A DNA stretch of 64,000 nucleotides from Antarctobacter aquimaris (GCF_900184945.1 NZ_FXYF01000010.1:113346-177345), one strand, 5' to 3'. Counted from the stretch's first letter, positions 1 to 8,312 are shown. Program-made: numbers and translations. The notes: a model not told the origin generated them from the sequence alone.

Positions 1-129
1 CTGGACCTGCATCGACAGGACGGCGCGGCCCGGCGCGATTTCGTCGATCGTCATGCCCATGTGCTGGCTGGCGGCATCACCGGCCCACATGGCCGCGGCC
101 GACCGCGTCGCGCGTTCGTCAGGCGTCAT
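1..129 (-). CDS. paaI: PaaI-type hotdog thioesterase, N-terminal part only
   Basis: The first 43 codons of a gene that runs off the left edge. It starts at the ATG at 129 and the peptide begins MTPDERATRSAAAMWAGDAA, then continues through GMTIDEIAPGRAVLSM. This is the conserved N-terminus of the PaaI hotdog-fold thioesterases, which hydrolyse hydroxylated phenylacetyl-CoA intermediates and keep CoA free during phenylacetate breakdown. The catalytic part lies outside the window. A perfect TetR-type palindrome sits 38 bp upstream, which fits a PaaR-like repressor, although no regulator gene is visible here. The family call is good; the role in a paa operon is inferred. Confidence 0.8.
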   Translation of the reverse strand, partial: MTPDERATRSAAAMWAGDAASQHMGMTIDEIAPGRAVLSMQVQ

Positions 130-167
130 GGCGCTCCTCCCTCGTGGCAGCGACGATGCCCAAAACC

Positions 168-179
168 GACCGATCGGTC
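168..179. promoter_or_regulatory. Putative TetR-family operator
   Basis: Perfect 12-bp palindrome GACCGATCGGTC in the intergenic region between paaI (leftward) and the DUF2794 gene (rightward). ACCGnnCGGT-cored palindromes are typical of TetR-family repressors, and phenylacetate operons are often controlled by the TetR protein PaaR. Assignment to PaaR is inference. Confidence 0.5.
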
Positions 180-241
180 AAGTTATTTCACGCTCCCTCA
201 AAGCCCTTGATTTATGGACCGGAGGGCGCAACTCTGGAGTC

Positions 242-583
242 ATGAACAGCTTGACGCCCTTTCCCGGCAACGGGTCCTCGCAGGATGTCGTCGCCTTTCA
301 GCGCGCCGAGCTGAACGTGATCCTCTCGCTGTATGGTCGCATGGTCGCCGCGGGCGAATGGCGCGACTACGGGATTTCCTCGCTGCGCGAGGTGGCGGTG
401 TTCTCGGTCTTCCGCCGCACCGCCGAACACCCGCTGTACCGGATCGAGAAACGGCCCAAGCTGCGCAGCCGCCAGGGCGAATACGCCGTCATCAGCATGG
501 AAGGCCAGGTGCTGAAGCGCGGCCACGACCTGAAGACCGTGCTGCGCGTGCTGGAACGCAAGCTGATCCGCCCGGTGGACTGA
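242..583 (+). CDS. DUF2794 family protein
   Basis: A 113-residue protein of unknown function. The start at 242 was chosen because the family begins just before the variable MNSLTPFPGNG stretch. An upstream in-frame extension exists, but it overlaps paaI and the palindrome. The conserved core includes VILSLYGRMVAAGEWRDYGI, AVFSVFRRTAEHPLYRI and the end LKTVLRVLERKLIRPVD, characteristic of DUF2794 proteins found throughout Alphaproteobacteria. There is no signal peptide or membrane segment, so it is probably cytoplasmic. It is divergent from paaI and shares its promoter region. Confidence 0.85.
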   Translation: MNSLTPFPGNGSSQDVVAFQRAELNVILSLYGRMVAAGEWRDYGISSLREVAVFSVFRRTAEHPLYRIEKRPKLRSRQGEYAVISMEGQVLKRGHDLKTVLRVLERKLIRPVD

Positions 584-687
584 GCCGCCGCCAGCCCCCG
601 AAAGATGACCCGCCGCCCGCGGCCCGTGCGGAGCGCGCGGGTGGGCGGGCGGGGCGCGCTCCGTGCGGGGCGCGGGCGGCGGGCGAT

Positions 688-1647
688 TCAGGACTCCGAC
701 ACCATGGAGCAGAGCATCTCGAACATGATCGACACGCCCAGGAAGGCGGTCGCGCCGCTCTGGTCGAAGGGCGGCGAAACCTCGACCATGTCGGCGCCGA
801 CGATGTTCAGCCCGCCCAGCGCGCGGCAGACCTGCAAAGCCTGGTAACTGGTCGGTCCGCCCACCTCGGGCGTGCCGGTGCCGGGGGCAAAGGTCGGGTC
901 GACAAAGTCGATGTCATAGCTGACATAGGTCGGCGCCTGGCCCACCGTTTCGCGCGCCTCCTGCATCACGTCCTGCACGCCACGGTCAAAGAATTCCTCG
1001 ATGGTGACGATGCGGATGCCGTTGGCCGCGGCGAAATCGCGGTCCTCGCTGTCGTACATCGTGCCGCGGATGCCGATCTGGATCACCCGCTTGGGGTCCA
1101 GCAGACCCTCCTCCACGGCGCGCCGGAAGGGCGTGCCATGGGTGTACATCGTGCCGCCGAAATAGCTGTGGAACAGGTCGGTGTGGCTGTCGAAATGGAT
1201 CATGCCCAGCGGCCCGTCCTTGGCCAGCGCGCGCAGCACAGGTAGCGAGGACAGGTGATCGCCCCCCGCCGTCAGCGGGCGGATTCCGGCCGCGACCAGC
1301 TTGCCGTAGAACTCGGTGATGCGGCGCATCGAATCCTGGATGTCCGCCGGGTTCGGACCCACATCGCCCAGGTCGGCGCAATTCACCGTCTCGAAGGGAC
1401 GCATCCCGGTGACGGCGTGCTGGGCGCGGATCATGGTCGAGGCGTCGCGCAGCTGACGCGGGCCATGGCGCGGGCCGGGGCGGTTGGTGGTGCCGCTGTC
1501 CCAGGGCACGCCGACGATCCCGACCTGAACATCGCCAAAGCGGGGATGATCGGCCGCGACATGCGGCAATCGCATGAAGGTCGGCACGCCGGCAAAGCGC
1601 GGCAGGTCAAAGCCGGAGACGGGATGGAAGAAGGGATCGGAGGTCAT
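688..1647 (-). CDS. speB: Agmatinase/ureohydrolase family enzyme
   Basis: A 319-residue member of the arginase/agmatinase superfamily, which hydrolyses guanidino compounds to urea and an amine with a binuclear Mn2+ centre. The metal-binding motifs are all present: GGDH (His131), DSHTD (Asp153, His155, Asp157) and SYDIDFVDP (Asp245, Asp247). The TNRPGPRHGPRQLR stretch is typical of the agmatinase branch. The start at 1647 gives the usual family length; an upstream in-frame extension is probably not translated. Substrate cannot be fixed from sequence: agmatine, guanidinobutyrate and guanidinopropionate enzymes look alike, so the symbol names the family. The gene stands alone. Confidence 0.8.
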   Translation of the reverse strand: MTSDPFFHPVSGFDLPRFAGVPTFMRLPHVAADHPRFGDVQVGIVGVPWDSGTTNRPGPRHGPRQLRDASTMIRAQHAVTGMRPFETVNCADLGDVGPNPADIQDSMRRITEFYGKLVAAGIRPLTAGGDHLSSLPVLRALAKDGPLGMIHFDSHTDLFHSYFGGTMYTHGTPFRRAVEEGLLDPKRVIQIGIRGTMYDSEDRDFAAANGIRIVTIEEFFDRGVQDVMQEARETVGQAPTYVSYDIDFVDPTFAPGTGTPEVGGPTSYQALQVCRALGGLNIVGADMVEVSPPFDQSGATAFLGVSIMFEMLCSMVSES

Positions 1648-1727
1648 GACGGGCATCCTTGCGGTTTCGGCGCAGCATGGCGCGCGGACGCGCGGGGTCA
1701 AGGGGCGCGCGTCGTTTCGGGGCAGGT

Positions 1728-1800
1728 TTGCGGGGGCTCTGCCCCCATCGCGGCAGGCCGCGATTCCCCCGGGGGATTTGGGCAGAGAAGAAGCCCCGCG
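1728..1800 (-). repeat. Dispersed intergenic GC-hairpin element, copy 1
   Basis: Intergenic sequence directly behind the stop of the NlpC gene. It contains a GGGGGCTCTGCCCCC hairpin, then CCCCCGGGGGATTTG and CAGAGAAGAAGCCCC. The same order of blocks occurs at 16078-16148, also directly behind a stop codon. Shorter relatives are near 12037, 22970 and 42007. It may act as a terminator or a REP-like element. Confidence 0.55.
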
Positions 1801-1806
1801 CGGTCT

Positions 1807-2661
1807 TCAGGTCAGGCGTGCATGTCGCGTGACCGGGCCGTCGCCCTGGGCCGCGATGCGGGCAATCGCCCCGGCAATCGGCTCGAAGGCAACCGCCATG
1901 TGAAAGGCATTGGCATGGATCAGCGTTTCGGGGTCGGAAACCCAGGCAACGTGCCCTTTCCAGAACATCAGGTCGCCGCGCTGCGGCAATGTACCGGGTG
2001 CAAGCGCGGCTCCCATGCTTTCCTGCATGTCGCTGTCGCCGGCACAGTCCCGTCCGCAAGTGTGCAAAGCGATCTGCACCAGCCCGGAGCAATCGATCCC
2101 GAAGGCGCTGTTGCCACCCCAAAGGTACGGCGTCCCCAGCAGGCGTTCGGCCACCACCACCGGGTCGGTCTCGGGTTCGTCGAGCGGGGCAAGGTGCTGT
2201 CGCGGCACGTAGAGGTCCCTGGGGACCGTCCCGCGTGTCCACGCCACCCGCGCCCATCCATCCACCTCTTCCAGAACCGCCAGCCGGGTGCCCAGCGACA
2301 ACGGCGTGATCCGGCCCATCGGCTTGAGCCCCGGTGAGGATTTGCCATAGCTCTGCCGCGCGGCGACGCGGTGCGTTTCCGCCTCATCCGGCATCCCGAC
2401 CAGGTCCGCGGTCTCGACCCAGCCCACGTAGCCATCCCGTTCGGCAAAGCCATAGGCCCAGCCGTCCCGCAGATCGAGCACGCGGAACGCCGCGCCGCGC
2501 AGCAACTGGCGGTCGCGGCTGCCCTTTGGCACTGTCAGCAGGTCCGCCAGCGGGACGGCGATCCTGTGTCGTTCGCCGTCGGAATACGTCTCTGCCTCGA
2601 CCTGCCCGCGCAGCGCGCTGTGGGCGACGCGGCCGTTGAACGGCGTCAGGCGGCGGTCCAT
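1807..2661 (-). CDS. NlpC/P60 family cysteine peptidase with SH3-like domains
   Basis: A 284-residue predicted cell-wall hydrolase of the C40 family, which cuts stem peptides of peptidoglycan. The first ~160 residues carry SH3-like beta segments (for example GWAYGFAERDGYVGWV). The NlpC/P60 domain follows with the catalytic Cys in GIDCSGLVQIAL, preceded by LLGTPYLWGGNS, and the catalytic His in KGHVAWVSD. No clear signal peptide is visible. The ATG at 2661 overlaps the stop of the upstream aminopeptidase by one base (TGATG), so the pair is probably translationally coupled. Together they suggest turnover of cell-wall peptides. Confidence 0.85.
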   Translation of the reverse strand: MDRRLTPFNGRVAHSALRGQVEAETYSDGERHRIAVPLADLLTVPKGSRDRQLLRGAAFRVLDLRDGWAYGFAERDGYVGWVETADLVGMPDEAETHRVAARQSYGKSSPGLKPMGRITPLSLGTRLAVLEEVDGWARVAWTRGTVPRDLYVPRQHLAPLDEPETDPVVVAERLLGTPYLWGGNSAFGIDCSGLVQIALHTCGRDCAGDSDMQESMGAALAPGTLPQRGDLMFWKGHVAWVSDPETLIHANAFHMAVAFEPIAGAIARIAAQGDGPVTRHARLT

Positions 2662-4046
2662 CACAGGTCCAGCACCTCCGGCAACGCGCCAAGGATGGCG
2701 CGGCCGCCCTGCCCCAGCCCGCCCTTGGGCCGGCCCGGCGCGGCGCTGGGCTGCCAGGCGTAGATGTCGAAATGGGCGTAGCGTTTCGCCTGCGCGGTGA
2801 AGCGGCGCAGGAAGAGCGCCGCAGTGATCGACCCGGCAAAGCCGCCGGAGGGGGCGTTGTCCAGGTCGGCGATGCCCGGTTCGATCATCGCCTCGTATGG
2901 CGTGTGGAAGGGCATCCGCCAGACCGGGTCCGCCAGCTGCCCGCCCGCCTGCGCCAGGGCTGCGGCCAGCGCTTCGTCATCGGCGTAGAACGGAGCCAGG
3001 TCCGGCCCCACCGCCACCCGTGCCGCGCCTGTCAGCGTGGCCATGGAGATCATCAGGTCCGGGGCCTCGTCATCGCCGTAGCTGAGCGCATCGGCCAGCA
3101 CCAGGCGCCCTTCGGCATCGGTGTTGTTGATCTCCACCGTCAGCCCCTTGCGCGAGGTCAGGATGTCGCCGGGGCGAAAGCTGTTGCCGGCGACGCTGTT
3201 TTCCACCGCCGGGATCAGCAGCCGCAGCCGCAGCTTCAGGCCCAGCGTCATGATCGCCTGCGCCAGGCCCAGCGTGTTGGCCGCGCCGCCCATGTCCTTT
3301 TTCATCAGGCCCATGGACGCGCCCGGTTTCAGGTTCAGCCCGCCGGTGTCAAAGCAGACGCCCTTGCCGACCAGCGTCAGCAAGGGGCCAGAGGCGCCCC
3401 AGCGCAGGTCGATCAGCCGAGGCGCCTGGGCGCTGGCCCGGCCGACCGCGTGGATCATCGGAAAGTTTCGTGCCAGCAGGTCGTCGCCGGTGATGACCTC
3501 GATGCTGGCACCATGATCGGCGGCCAGCGCGCGTGCCGCCGCCTCCAGCGCATCGGGCCCCATGTCGGAGGCGGGGGTGTTGACCAGGTCGCGGGTCAGC
3601 CATTCCGCGGCGGCCAGGGTTTCGACCCGGCCGGCATCGACGCCCTCGGGCGCGACCAGCGCCCTGGTCACGTCCGACCCGGCGCGGTAGCGGGTGAACT
3701 GGTATCCCGTCAGAAGCCAGCCCAGCGACTCGGTCATGGCGCCCCCCTCGGGCAGGCCAGAGGCGATGCGATAGACCCCCGGTGCCAGCGACGGCACGGC
3801 ACCGGCCAGCGGAAAGCGGTGCCGCGCGCGCTGCGCCGCCGTGCCATAGCCCGCCAATGCAGCGACGGGTGCGCCTTCCGGGCCGGGGATCATCAGCGCC
3901 GTGCCCAGCGCCCCGGTAAAGCCGCTGGCCTTGGCCCAGGCCGCAACGGGTGCGGGCTGATCGGCCAGCCAGGGGTCGAGCCCATCTGATTCGATCAGGT
4001 GCAGCGGCAGGGCGGCGGTGTCGGGGGCGGCGAAACGGGCGGGCAT
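2661..4046 (-). CDS. M17 leucyl aminopeptidase family protein
   Basis: A 461-residue cytosolic aminopeptidase of the PepA/M17 family, which removes N-terminal residues with two metal ions. The C-terminal catalytic domain has the characteristic VGKGVCFDTGGLNLKP and NTDAEGRLVLADAL motifs, and LMKKDMGGAAN lies between them. The N-terminal domain is divergent, as in the shorter alphaproteobacterial branch. The start at 4046 (MPARFAAPD) was preferred over an upstream in-frame Met whose extra residues are not family-like. It is followed with a one-base overlap by the NlpC/P60 gene, so this is a two-gene operon. Confidence 0.88.
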   Translation of the reverse strand: MPARFAAPDTAALPLHLIESDGLDPWLADQPAPVAAWAKASGFTGALGTALMIPGPEGAPVAALAGYGTAAQRARHRFPLAGAVPSLAPGVYRIASGLPEGGAMTESLGWLLTGYQFTRYRAGSDVTRALVAPEGVDAGRVETLAAAEWLTRDLVNTPASDMGPDALEAAARALAADHGASIEVITGDDLLARNFPMIHAVGRASAQAPRLIDLRWGASGPLLTLVGKGVCFDTGGLNLKPGASMGLMKKDMGGAANTLGLAQAIMTLGLKLRLRLLIPAVENSVAGNSFRPGDILTSRKGLTVEINNTDAEGRLVLADALSYGDDEAPDLMISMATLTGAARVAVGPDLAPFYADDEALAAALAQAGGQLADPVWRMPFHTPYEAMIEPGIADLDNAPSGGFAGSITAALFLRRFTAQAKRYAHFDIYAWQPSAAPGRPKGGLGQGGRAILGALPEVLDL

Positions 4047-4119
4047 GGCGGCTCCTGTGTCGGGTCGCGCCCAAGGTATGCCACGCATCGCCCGCCGCAA
4101 GCGGATTTCCCGCGCCCGC

Positions 4120-4500
4120 TCAGACCGAAAACTCGTTGACGTCCCAGAGCGCGGTCAGCGAGCGTTCGCCAATCCGCGCCAGCCGCGCCATCGTCGCCGC
4201 CTCGGCCACGACGTCGCCCAGTTCGATGCAGGTCATGACATCGTGGGCCACCCGGCTCATCGAGCACAGGCCGATCTGGTCGGCGATGGCCGCCAGCGCG
4301 CGCAGTCCCTTGTGCAGATCCTCGCGCGGACCCGACTGTGCCTGCTGCTGCAAGTGGCACAGGCGCTGGGCCAGTTCCTCCATCGCGCGGCACACCACGT
4401 CCTCGGCGGCCGGGCGGCCGAGATCGCTGCGCAGTGTCTCGATCTGCGCCGGGTCCATCGCCGGTCGTTCGACCGGCGCAAGGTAGGTTAGCTCTTTCAC
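4120..4500 (-). CDS. Conserved hypothetical helical protein
   Basis: A 126-residue protein I cannot assign to a named family. It is almost entirely predicted helix: MEELAQRLCHLQQQAQS, LHKGLRALAAIADQIGL and SMSRVAHDVMTCIELGD. The single His in the last segment and the bundle-like layout are reminiscent of Hpt phosphotransfer domains, but the surrounding Hpt consensus is not clearly met. It has no signal peptide or membrane segment. It lies between the aminopeptidase operon and the divergent carbonic anhydrase, and appears to be a single-gene unit. Confidence 0.6.
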   Translation of the reverse strand: MKELTYLAPVERPAMDPAQIETLRSDLGRPAAEDVVCRAMEELAQRLCHLQQQAQSGPREDLHKGLRALAAIADQIGLCSMSRVAHDVMTCIELGDVVAEAATMARLARIGERSLTALWDVNEFSV

Positions 4501-4646
4501 ATCTCACCCCATTCATTGCCCCCCACGGCGTCGCCAAAATGCCCACGCGGGGTTCCCAAAAGGTTATCCGGGACAAGGGTTTTCGCTCGAATTTCCGCAG
4601 AATTCGTCATACTTGGAGACACCCGGATTCGACGACGGAGGCTCTG

Positions 4647-5288
4647 ATGGAATTCGCCCGCCCGCTGCCCGCCTATCTCGTGACCCGCTATCACGGATGG
4701 AAGGCAACCACCTACGCGGAGAACTGCGCCTGGTATCGTCGCCTGGCGGACGAGGGGCAGCACCCGCGCGCCATGGTCATCTCGTGCTGCGATTCGCGGG
4801 TGCATGTCACCTCGATCTTTGGCGCCGACCAGGGCGAGTTCTTCATCCATCGCAACATCGCCAACCTGGTGCCCACCTACGAACCCGACGGGCTGCACCA
4901 CGGCACCTCGGCAGCTGTGGAATACGCCGTCTCGGCGCTGAAGGTGGCGCATGTGATCGTGCTGGGCCATTCCAACTGCGGCGGCGTGCAGGGCTGCCTC
5001 GACATGTGCGAGGGCCGCGCGCCCGAGCTGGAAGAGACCTCTTCCTTTGTCGGCCGCTGGATGGACATCCTGCGGCCGGGTTACGAGGCCGTGAAGGGCG
5101 AGGCGGACATGTCCCGGGCGCTGGAGAAAGAAGCGGTCGCCGTGTCCCTGCGCAACCTGATGACCTTTCCCTTCGTGCGCAGCGCCGTGGACTCGGGCAA
5201 GCTGTCGCTGCACGGGCTCTGGACTGACATCGGCGAGGGCGGCTTGCAGCATCTTGACGGGAAGACCGGGCAGTTCGTGCCGATCTGA
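4647..5288 (+). CDS. Beta-class carbonic anhydrase
   Basis: A 213-residue zinc enzyme that interconverts CO2 and bicarbonate. The ligands of the beta class are present: CCDSR (Cys47, with the Asp49/Arg51 dyad) and GHSNCGG (His108, Cys111). The typical HRNIANLVP segment lies between them. The start at 4647 (MEFARPLPAY) fits the family length; the longer reading frame upstream overlaps the promoter of the divergent neighbour. It lacks a signal peptide and is therefore cytoplasmic. It probably supplies bicarbonate for carboxylases, and carB in this window is one consumer. Confidence 0.92.
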   Translation: MEFARPLPAYLVTRYHGWKATTYAENCAWYRRLADEGQHPRAMVISCCDSRVHVTSIFGADQGEFFIHRNIANLVPTYEPDGLHHGTSAAVEYAVSALKVAHVIVLGHSNCGGVQGCLDMCEGRAPELEETSSFVGRWMDILRPGYEAVKGEADMSRALEKEAVAVSLRNLMTFPFVRSAVDSGKLSLHGLWTDIGEGGLQHLDGKTGQFVPI

Positions 5289-5564
5289 GGCCCGGCTGGC
5301 CAGGCGGCCGCACCGCCCGCGCCACGCATTGACCGGGCACTGACTCGCGGCAGCGCAGGCACGGGGCGACACGCGCCGAGGTCACCGGCTGGTCGGTCCT
5401 GCCGGTGCTCGGATCCGGCAAGTCCGGGGAGGGGAGTCGGGAGGGTCAGGTCAGCCGTGGCACCGGGCTGATCCAGGTGATCCGCATCATCCGGCCGGAA
5501 AAGCCCGATCCGCTGCTTGACCAGGTCTTTGCCATGGTCGAGCGGCACATCGGCGTGGGCTGTG

Positions 5565-5960
5565 TCAGCGATTGCGAGGTTCTGCGCGCCGAACATTTCC
5601 AGGCGTGGGTGCAGGGGTGGTCGATTCGACCAGTTCGCCCGCCTCTCCGGTGCGGCTGGCCTTGACGCAGGGCCGGCCGAGCCGTTCTGCCAGCCGGGCC
5701 AGCGGCACGCCAAGGTCGCTGCCCGTGCACATGCCTTCGCCCGTGTCATCCAGGATCACCAGGTGGCCAAGGCGAAAGGTCAGCCGAAACCCCTTGCGCG
5801 CCAGGTCTTCGGACAGCTGGGTCCAGCTGAGCGCGCGTTCCAGCACCGGTGTCAGAAAGAGCCTCAGTAGCGCCATGGCCTCGCTGTCGAGTGGCCTGGG
5901 AAGACCGGCAGTTCGCGGAGCGTTGGGCCAGTTGGCCCGGGGAGTGGCCGTTCGAAGCAT
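5565..5960 (-). CDS. Small protein with a relaxase-tail-like SW..L..KG.RL domain
   Basis: A 131-residue protein starting at the ATG at 5960. After a basic, Pro-rich N-terminus (MLRTATPRANWPNAPRT), residues ~38-105 form a compact domain: ALSWTQLSEDLARKGFRL, then GHLVILDDTGEGMC, then LGVPLARLAERLGRPC. The same pattern occurs in the divergent neighbour at 6093-6596, so the two genes are paralogous over this domain. Similar segments occur in the C-terminal parts of MobA/TraI-like relaxases, which hints at nucleic-acid binding, but that link comes from memory of motif shape. The two genes share a 132-bp promoter region. Confidence 0.55.
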   Translation of the reverse strand: MLRTATPRANWPNAPRTAGLPRPLDSEAMALLRLFLTPVLERALSWTQLSEDLARKGFRLTFRLGHLVILDDTGEGMCTGSDLGVPLARLAERLGRPCVKASRTGEAGELVESTTPAPTPGNVRRAEPRNR

Positions 5961-6092
5961 CGCCTTGTCCTTGGCTATCCGGTCAGGGTCGCAGGGGAAT
6001 GCGGCATAAATGGGGCAATTGCGTGACCCTCTCCCAGGTTTCGATGCGAAATGGAAACCGCGTCTTAACCTTGCGTGCGGCAAGGTAAGGAC

Positions 6093-6596
6093 ATGGAACA
6101 GGTCGCACTCACGGTTCACATCCCCCGGACGCTGCACGCCGCGGCAGAGCGGGTATCGCGTCAGCGGGGGCAGACGCTGGATCGCTTCCTGGCCCAGGCG
6201 CTGGCGCGCGGGGTCTTGCGCAATGCGGCGGACGAACCGGCGGACAGGGACACCGGACCGGGGGCAGGATCGGACAGCACAGACGGACAGGCCGCGCTGG
6301 CGCGGTTGCGAGGCGATCTGGAACAGGATTTCGCCCGGGCGCGCAGCTGGCCCGAATTGCAGGGTCGGCTCTTGGTCAAGGGATACCGGCTGCGCGAATG
6401 CGGCGGCGCGCTGTCGGTGCACCGCCATCCCGACGACACGCGGCTGTGCCCGCTGGAGTCGCTGGGGATCACGTCCGCAACGCTGGCCATGCGGTTCTGC
6501 CGCCCCTTCCCGCCGCCCATCGGCATGTGGGAGCAATCCCCCTTCACTGCAGGGGAACGGGGCGGGATCGACGCAGCTTTGCAGGCAATCGGTTAG
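6093..6596 (+). CDS. RHH-like N-terminus fused to relaxase-tail-like domain
   Basis: A 167-residue protein with an AAGGTAAGG ribosome-binding site before the ATG at 6093. Residues 1-45 look like a ribbon-helix-helix DNA-binding unit: the strand QVALTVHIP is followed by helices around LHAAAERVSRQRGQTLDRFL. After a Gly/Asp-rich linker, residues ~85-145 repeat the neighbour's domain: ARSWPELQGRLLVKGYRL, GGALSVHRHPDDTRLC, LGITSATLAMRFCRPFP. A plausible role is a DNA-binding or autoregulatory protein. The function is unknown and the fusion is inferred from pattern alone. Confidence 0.55.
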   Translation: MEQVALTVHIPRTLHAAAERVSRQRGQTLDRFLAQALARGVLRNAADEPADRDTGPGAGSDSTDGQAALARLRGDLEQDFARARSWPELQGRLLVKGYRLRECGGALSVHRHPDDTRLCPLESLGITSATLAMRFCRPFPPPIGMWEQSPFTAGERGGIDAALQAIG

Positions 6597-6670
6597 GATG
6601 GAGGCAGGCAAGAACGGGCAGCTTGTCAACGAAACGGACCCGCACTCAGGAGCGCGGGTCCGTCACTTGC

Positions 6671-6922
6671 TTTCCGTCCCGGGGCTTTGCCCGAGATCTG
6701 ACCACAGCGTCCACTGGACGCCGCGCCCGCACCTGTGGCGCTGGTCCGCCAGATGCCTTCGGCCCGGGGCTCCGCCCGTGACCTGGCCAAGCCGTCCACT
6801 GGACGCCTTGCCCGCGCCTGCGGCGCGGGTCCGCCAGATGCCTTCGGCCCGGGGCTCCGCCCGTGACCTGGCCAAGCCGTCCACTGGACGCCTTGCCCGC
6901 GCCTGCGGCGCGGGTCCGCCAG
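6671..6922. repeat. 85-bp GC-rich tandem repeat, three units
   Basis: Three head-to-tail units of 85 bp end in GTCCGCCAGATG or GTCCGCCAG. Units 2 (6756-6840) and 3 (6841-6922) are nearly identical; unit 1 (6671-6755) is diverged. Each has a hairpin-forming part (CCCGGGGCTCCGCCCG, GCGCCTGCGGCGCGGG) and GTCCACTGGACG, a near-perfect palindrome. The array sits directly behind the stop of asd, so it may affect 3'-end formation. No open frame here is convincing. Confidence 0.85.
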
Positions 6923-6923
6923 G

Positions 6924-7946
6924 TCACCCCTTCTTAAGCGCCTTCTGGCCGAGGACTTCTGCGATCTGAACAGCGTTCAGCGCCGCGCCCTTGCGCAGGT
7001 TGTCCGACACGCACCACAGGTTCAGACCGTTGTCGATGGTCGAATCCTGGCGGATGCGGCTGATGAAGGTGGCGAAATCGCCGACGCATTCCTTGGGCGT
7101 GACGTAGCCGCCGTTCTCGCGCTTGTCGATCACCATGATCCCCGGCGCCTCGCGCAGGATGTCACGCGCCTCGTCCTCGTCGAGGAATTCCTCGAACTCG
7201 ATGTTGATCGCCTCGGAGTGGCCGACAAAGACCGGCACGCGCACGCAGGTCGCGGTCAGCTTGATCTTGGGATCGAGGATCTTCTTGGTCTCCGCCACCA
7301 TCTTCCACTCTTCCTTGGTGGAGCCGTCCTCCATGAAGACGTCGATGTGCGGGATCACGTTGAAGGCGATTTCCTTGGTGAACTTCTTCGGCGGCACGTC
7401 GGCCGTGGGATTGTAGACCGCCTTGGTCTGGTCCCAGAGCTCGTCCATGCCTTCCTTGCCGGCGCCCGACACCGACTGGTAGGTCGACACGACCACCCGC
7501 TTGATCCGGGCGCGGTCGTGCAGCGGCTTCAGCGCCACCACCATCTGCGCGGTCGAGCAGTTGGGATTGGCGATGATGTTCTTCTTCTTGTAGCCCAGCA
7601 CCGCGTCGGCGTTCACCTCGGGCACCACCAGCGGAACGTCCGGGTCGTAGCGGTAGAGCGACGAGTTGTCGATCACCACGCAGCCCGCCGCGGCGGCCTT
7701 GGGTGCGAATTCCTTGGTCGGACCGGAGCCCACCGCGAACAGCGCGATGTCCCAGCCGGCAAAGTCGAAAGTGGCCAGGTCCTGGGTCTTGAGGGTCCTG
7801 TCGCCAAAGCTGACTTCGGTGCCGAGCGATTTTCGCGAAGCAAGCACGGCGATCTCGTCGACGGGGAATTCCCGCTCGGCGAGGATGTTCAGCATTTCAC
7901 GGCCCACGTTGCCCGTGGCGCCCGCAACGACAATACGGTAGCCCAT
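6924..7946 (-). CDS. asd: Aspartate-semialdehyde dehydrogenase
   Basis: A 340-residue enzyme that reduces L-aspartyl-4-phosphate to aspartate semialdehyde with NADPH, the branch point to lysine/diaminopimelate, threonine and methionine. The NADP-binding loop GATGNVGRE is at residue 9, the catalytic Cys is in NPNCSTAQM, and GAGKEGMDEL and the later RVPVFVGHSEAINIEF are family hallmarks. Length and start are standard. Dap genes for the same pathway lie at 12158 (dapD) and 17366 (dapE) but are not linked in an operon. A GC-rich tandem repeat follows its stop. Confidence 0.95.
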   Translation of the reverse strand: MGYRIVVAGATGNVGREMLNILAEREFPVDEIAVLASRKSLGTEVSFGDRTLKTQDLATFDFAGWDIALFAVGSGPTKEFAPKAAAAGCVVIDNSSLYRYDPDVPLVVPEVNADAVLGYKKKNIIANPNCSTAQMVVALKPLHDRARIKRVVVSTYQSVSGAGKEGMDELWDQTKAVYNPTADVPPKKFTKEIAFNVIPHIDVFMEDGSTKEEWKMVAETKKILDPKIKLTATCVRVPVFVGHSEAINIEFEEFLDEDEARDILREAPGIMVIDKRENGGYVTPKECVGDFATFISRIRQDSTIDNGLNLWCVSDNLRKGAALNAVQIAEVLGQKALKKG

Positions 7947-8123
7947 CTGGCCCTCCTATCGGTTCAAGTGACCCGCCGGCGCGACAGGCGCGCCATGTGG
8001 GCTGGCGCGCTACATATCGCAGGTGCAGCATCGGTGAAAGCCCCGATTCGGTGGCACTCTGCCGCGCCCCGCGGCGATTGCCCGTCCACAAGGCGCCCAT
8101 TCGATGAATCATGCGGCAGCGGA

Positions 8124-8142
8124 AAGCGGAATTTTTCCGCTT
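8124..8142. promoter_or_regulatory. Perfect hairpin in the divergent asd / epimerase intergenic region
   Basis: An 8-bp perfect stem AAGCGGAA/TTCCGCTT with a TTT loop lies in the ~365-bp region between asd (leftward) and the sugar-nucleotide epimerase gene (rightward). That region is noticeably less GC-rich than its surroundings, as expected for promoters. The function of the hairpin is unknown, and I see no gene in this gap. Confidence 0.4.
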
Positions 8143-8312
8143 GTGCTCGCAACCGCAGAAACAAGCAGCTTGCCTGAGACAGGGTCGTTACCCTAAGGAT
8201 GAATTGTCCGTTACCGAATTCGCCTTTAGACGGCCCTGCCCGGCAAAGGGCGAAAGATAAGAAAACGTCACGTGGCGACGGCCTTGGATTGTCTGCGAGG
8301 GGCAAGGCAGAA

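Noticed and set aside
6671..6922. Possible CRISPR array
   Set aside because: The units are directly adjacent 85-bp copies without unique spacers.
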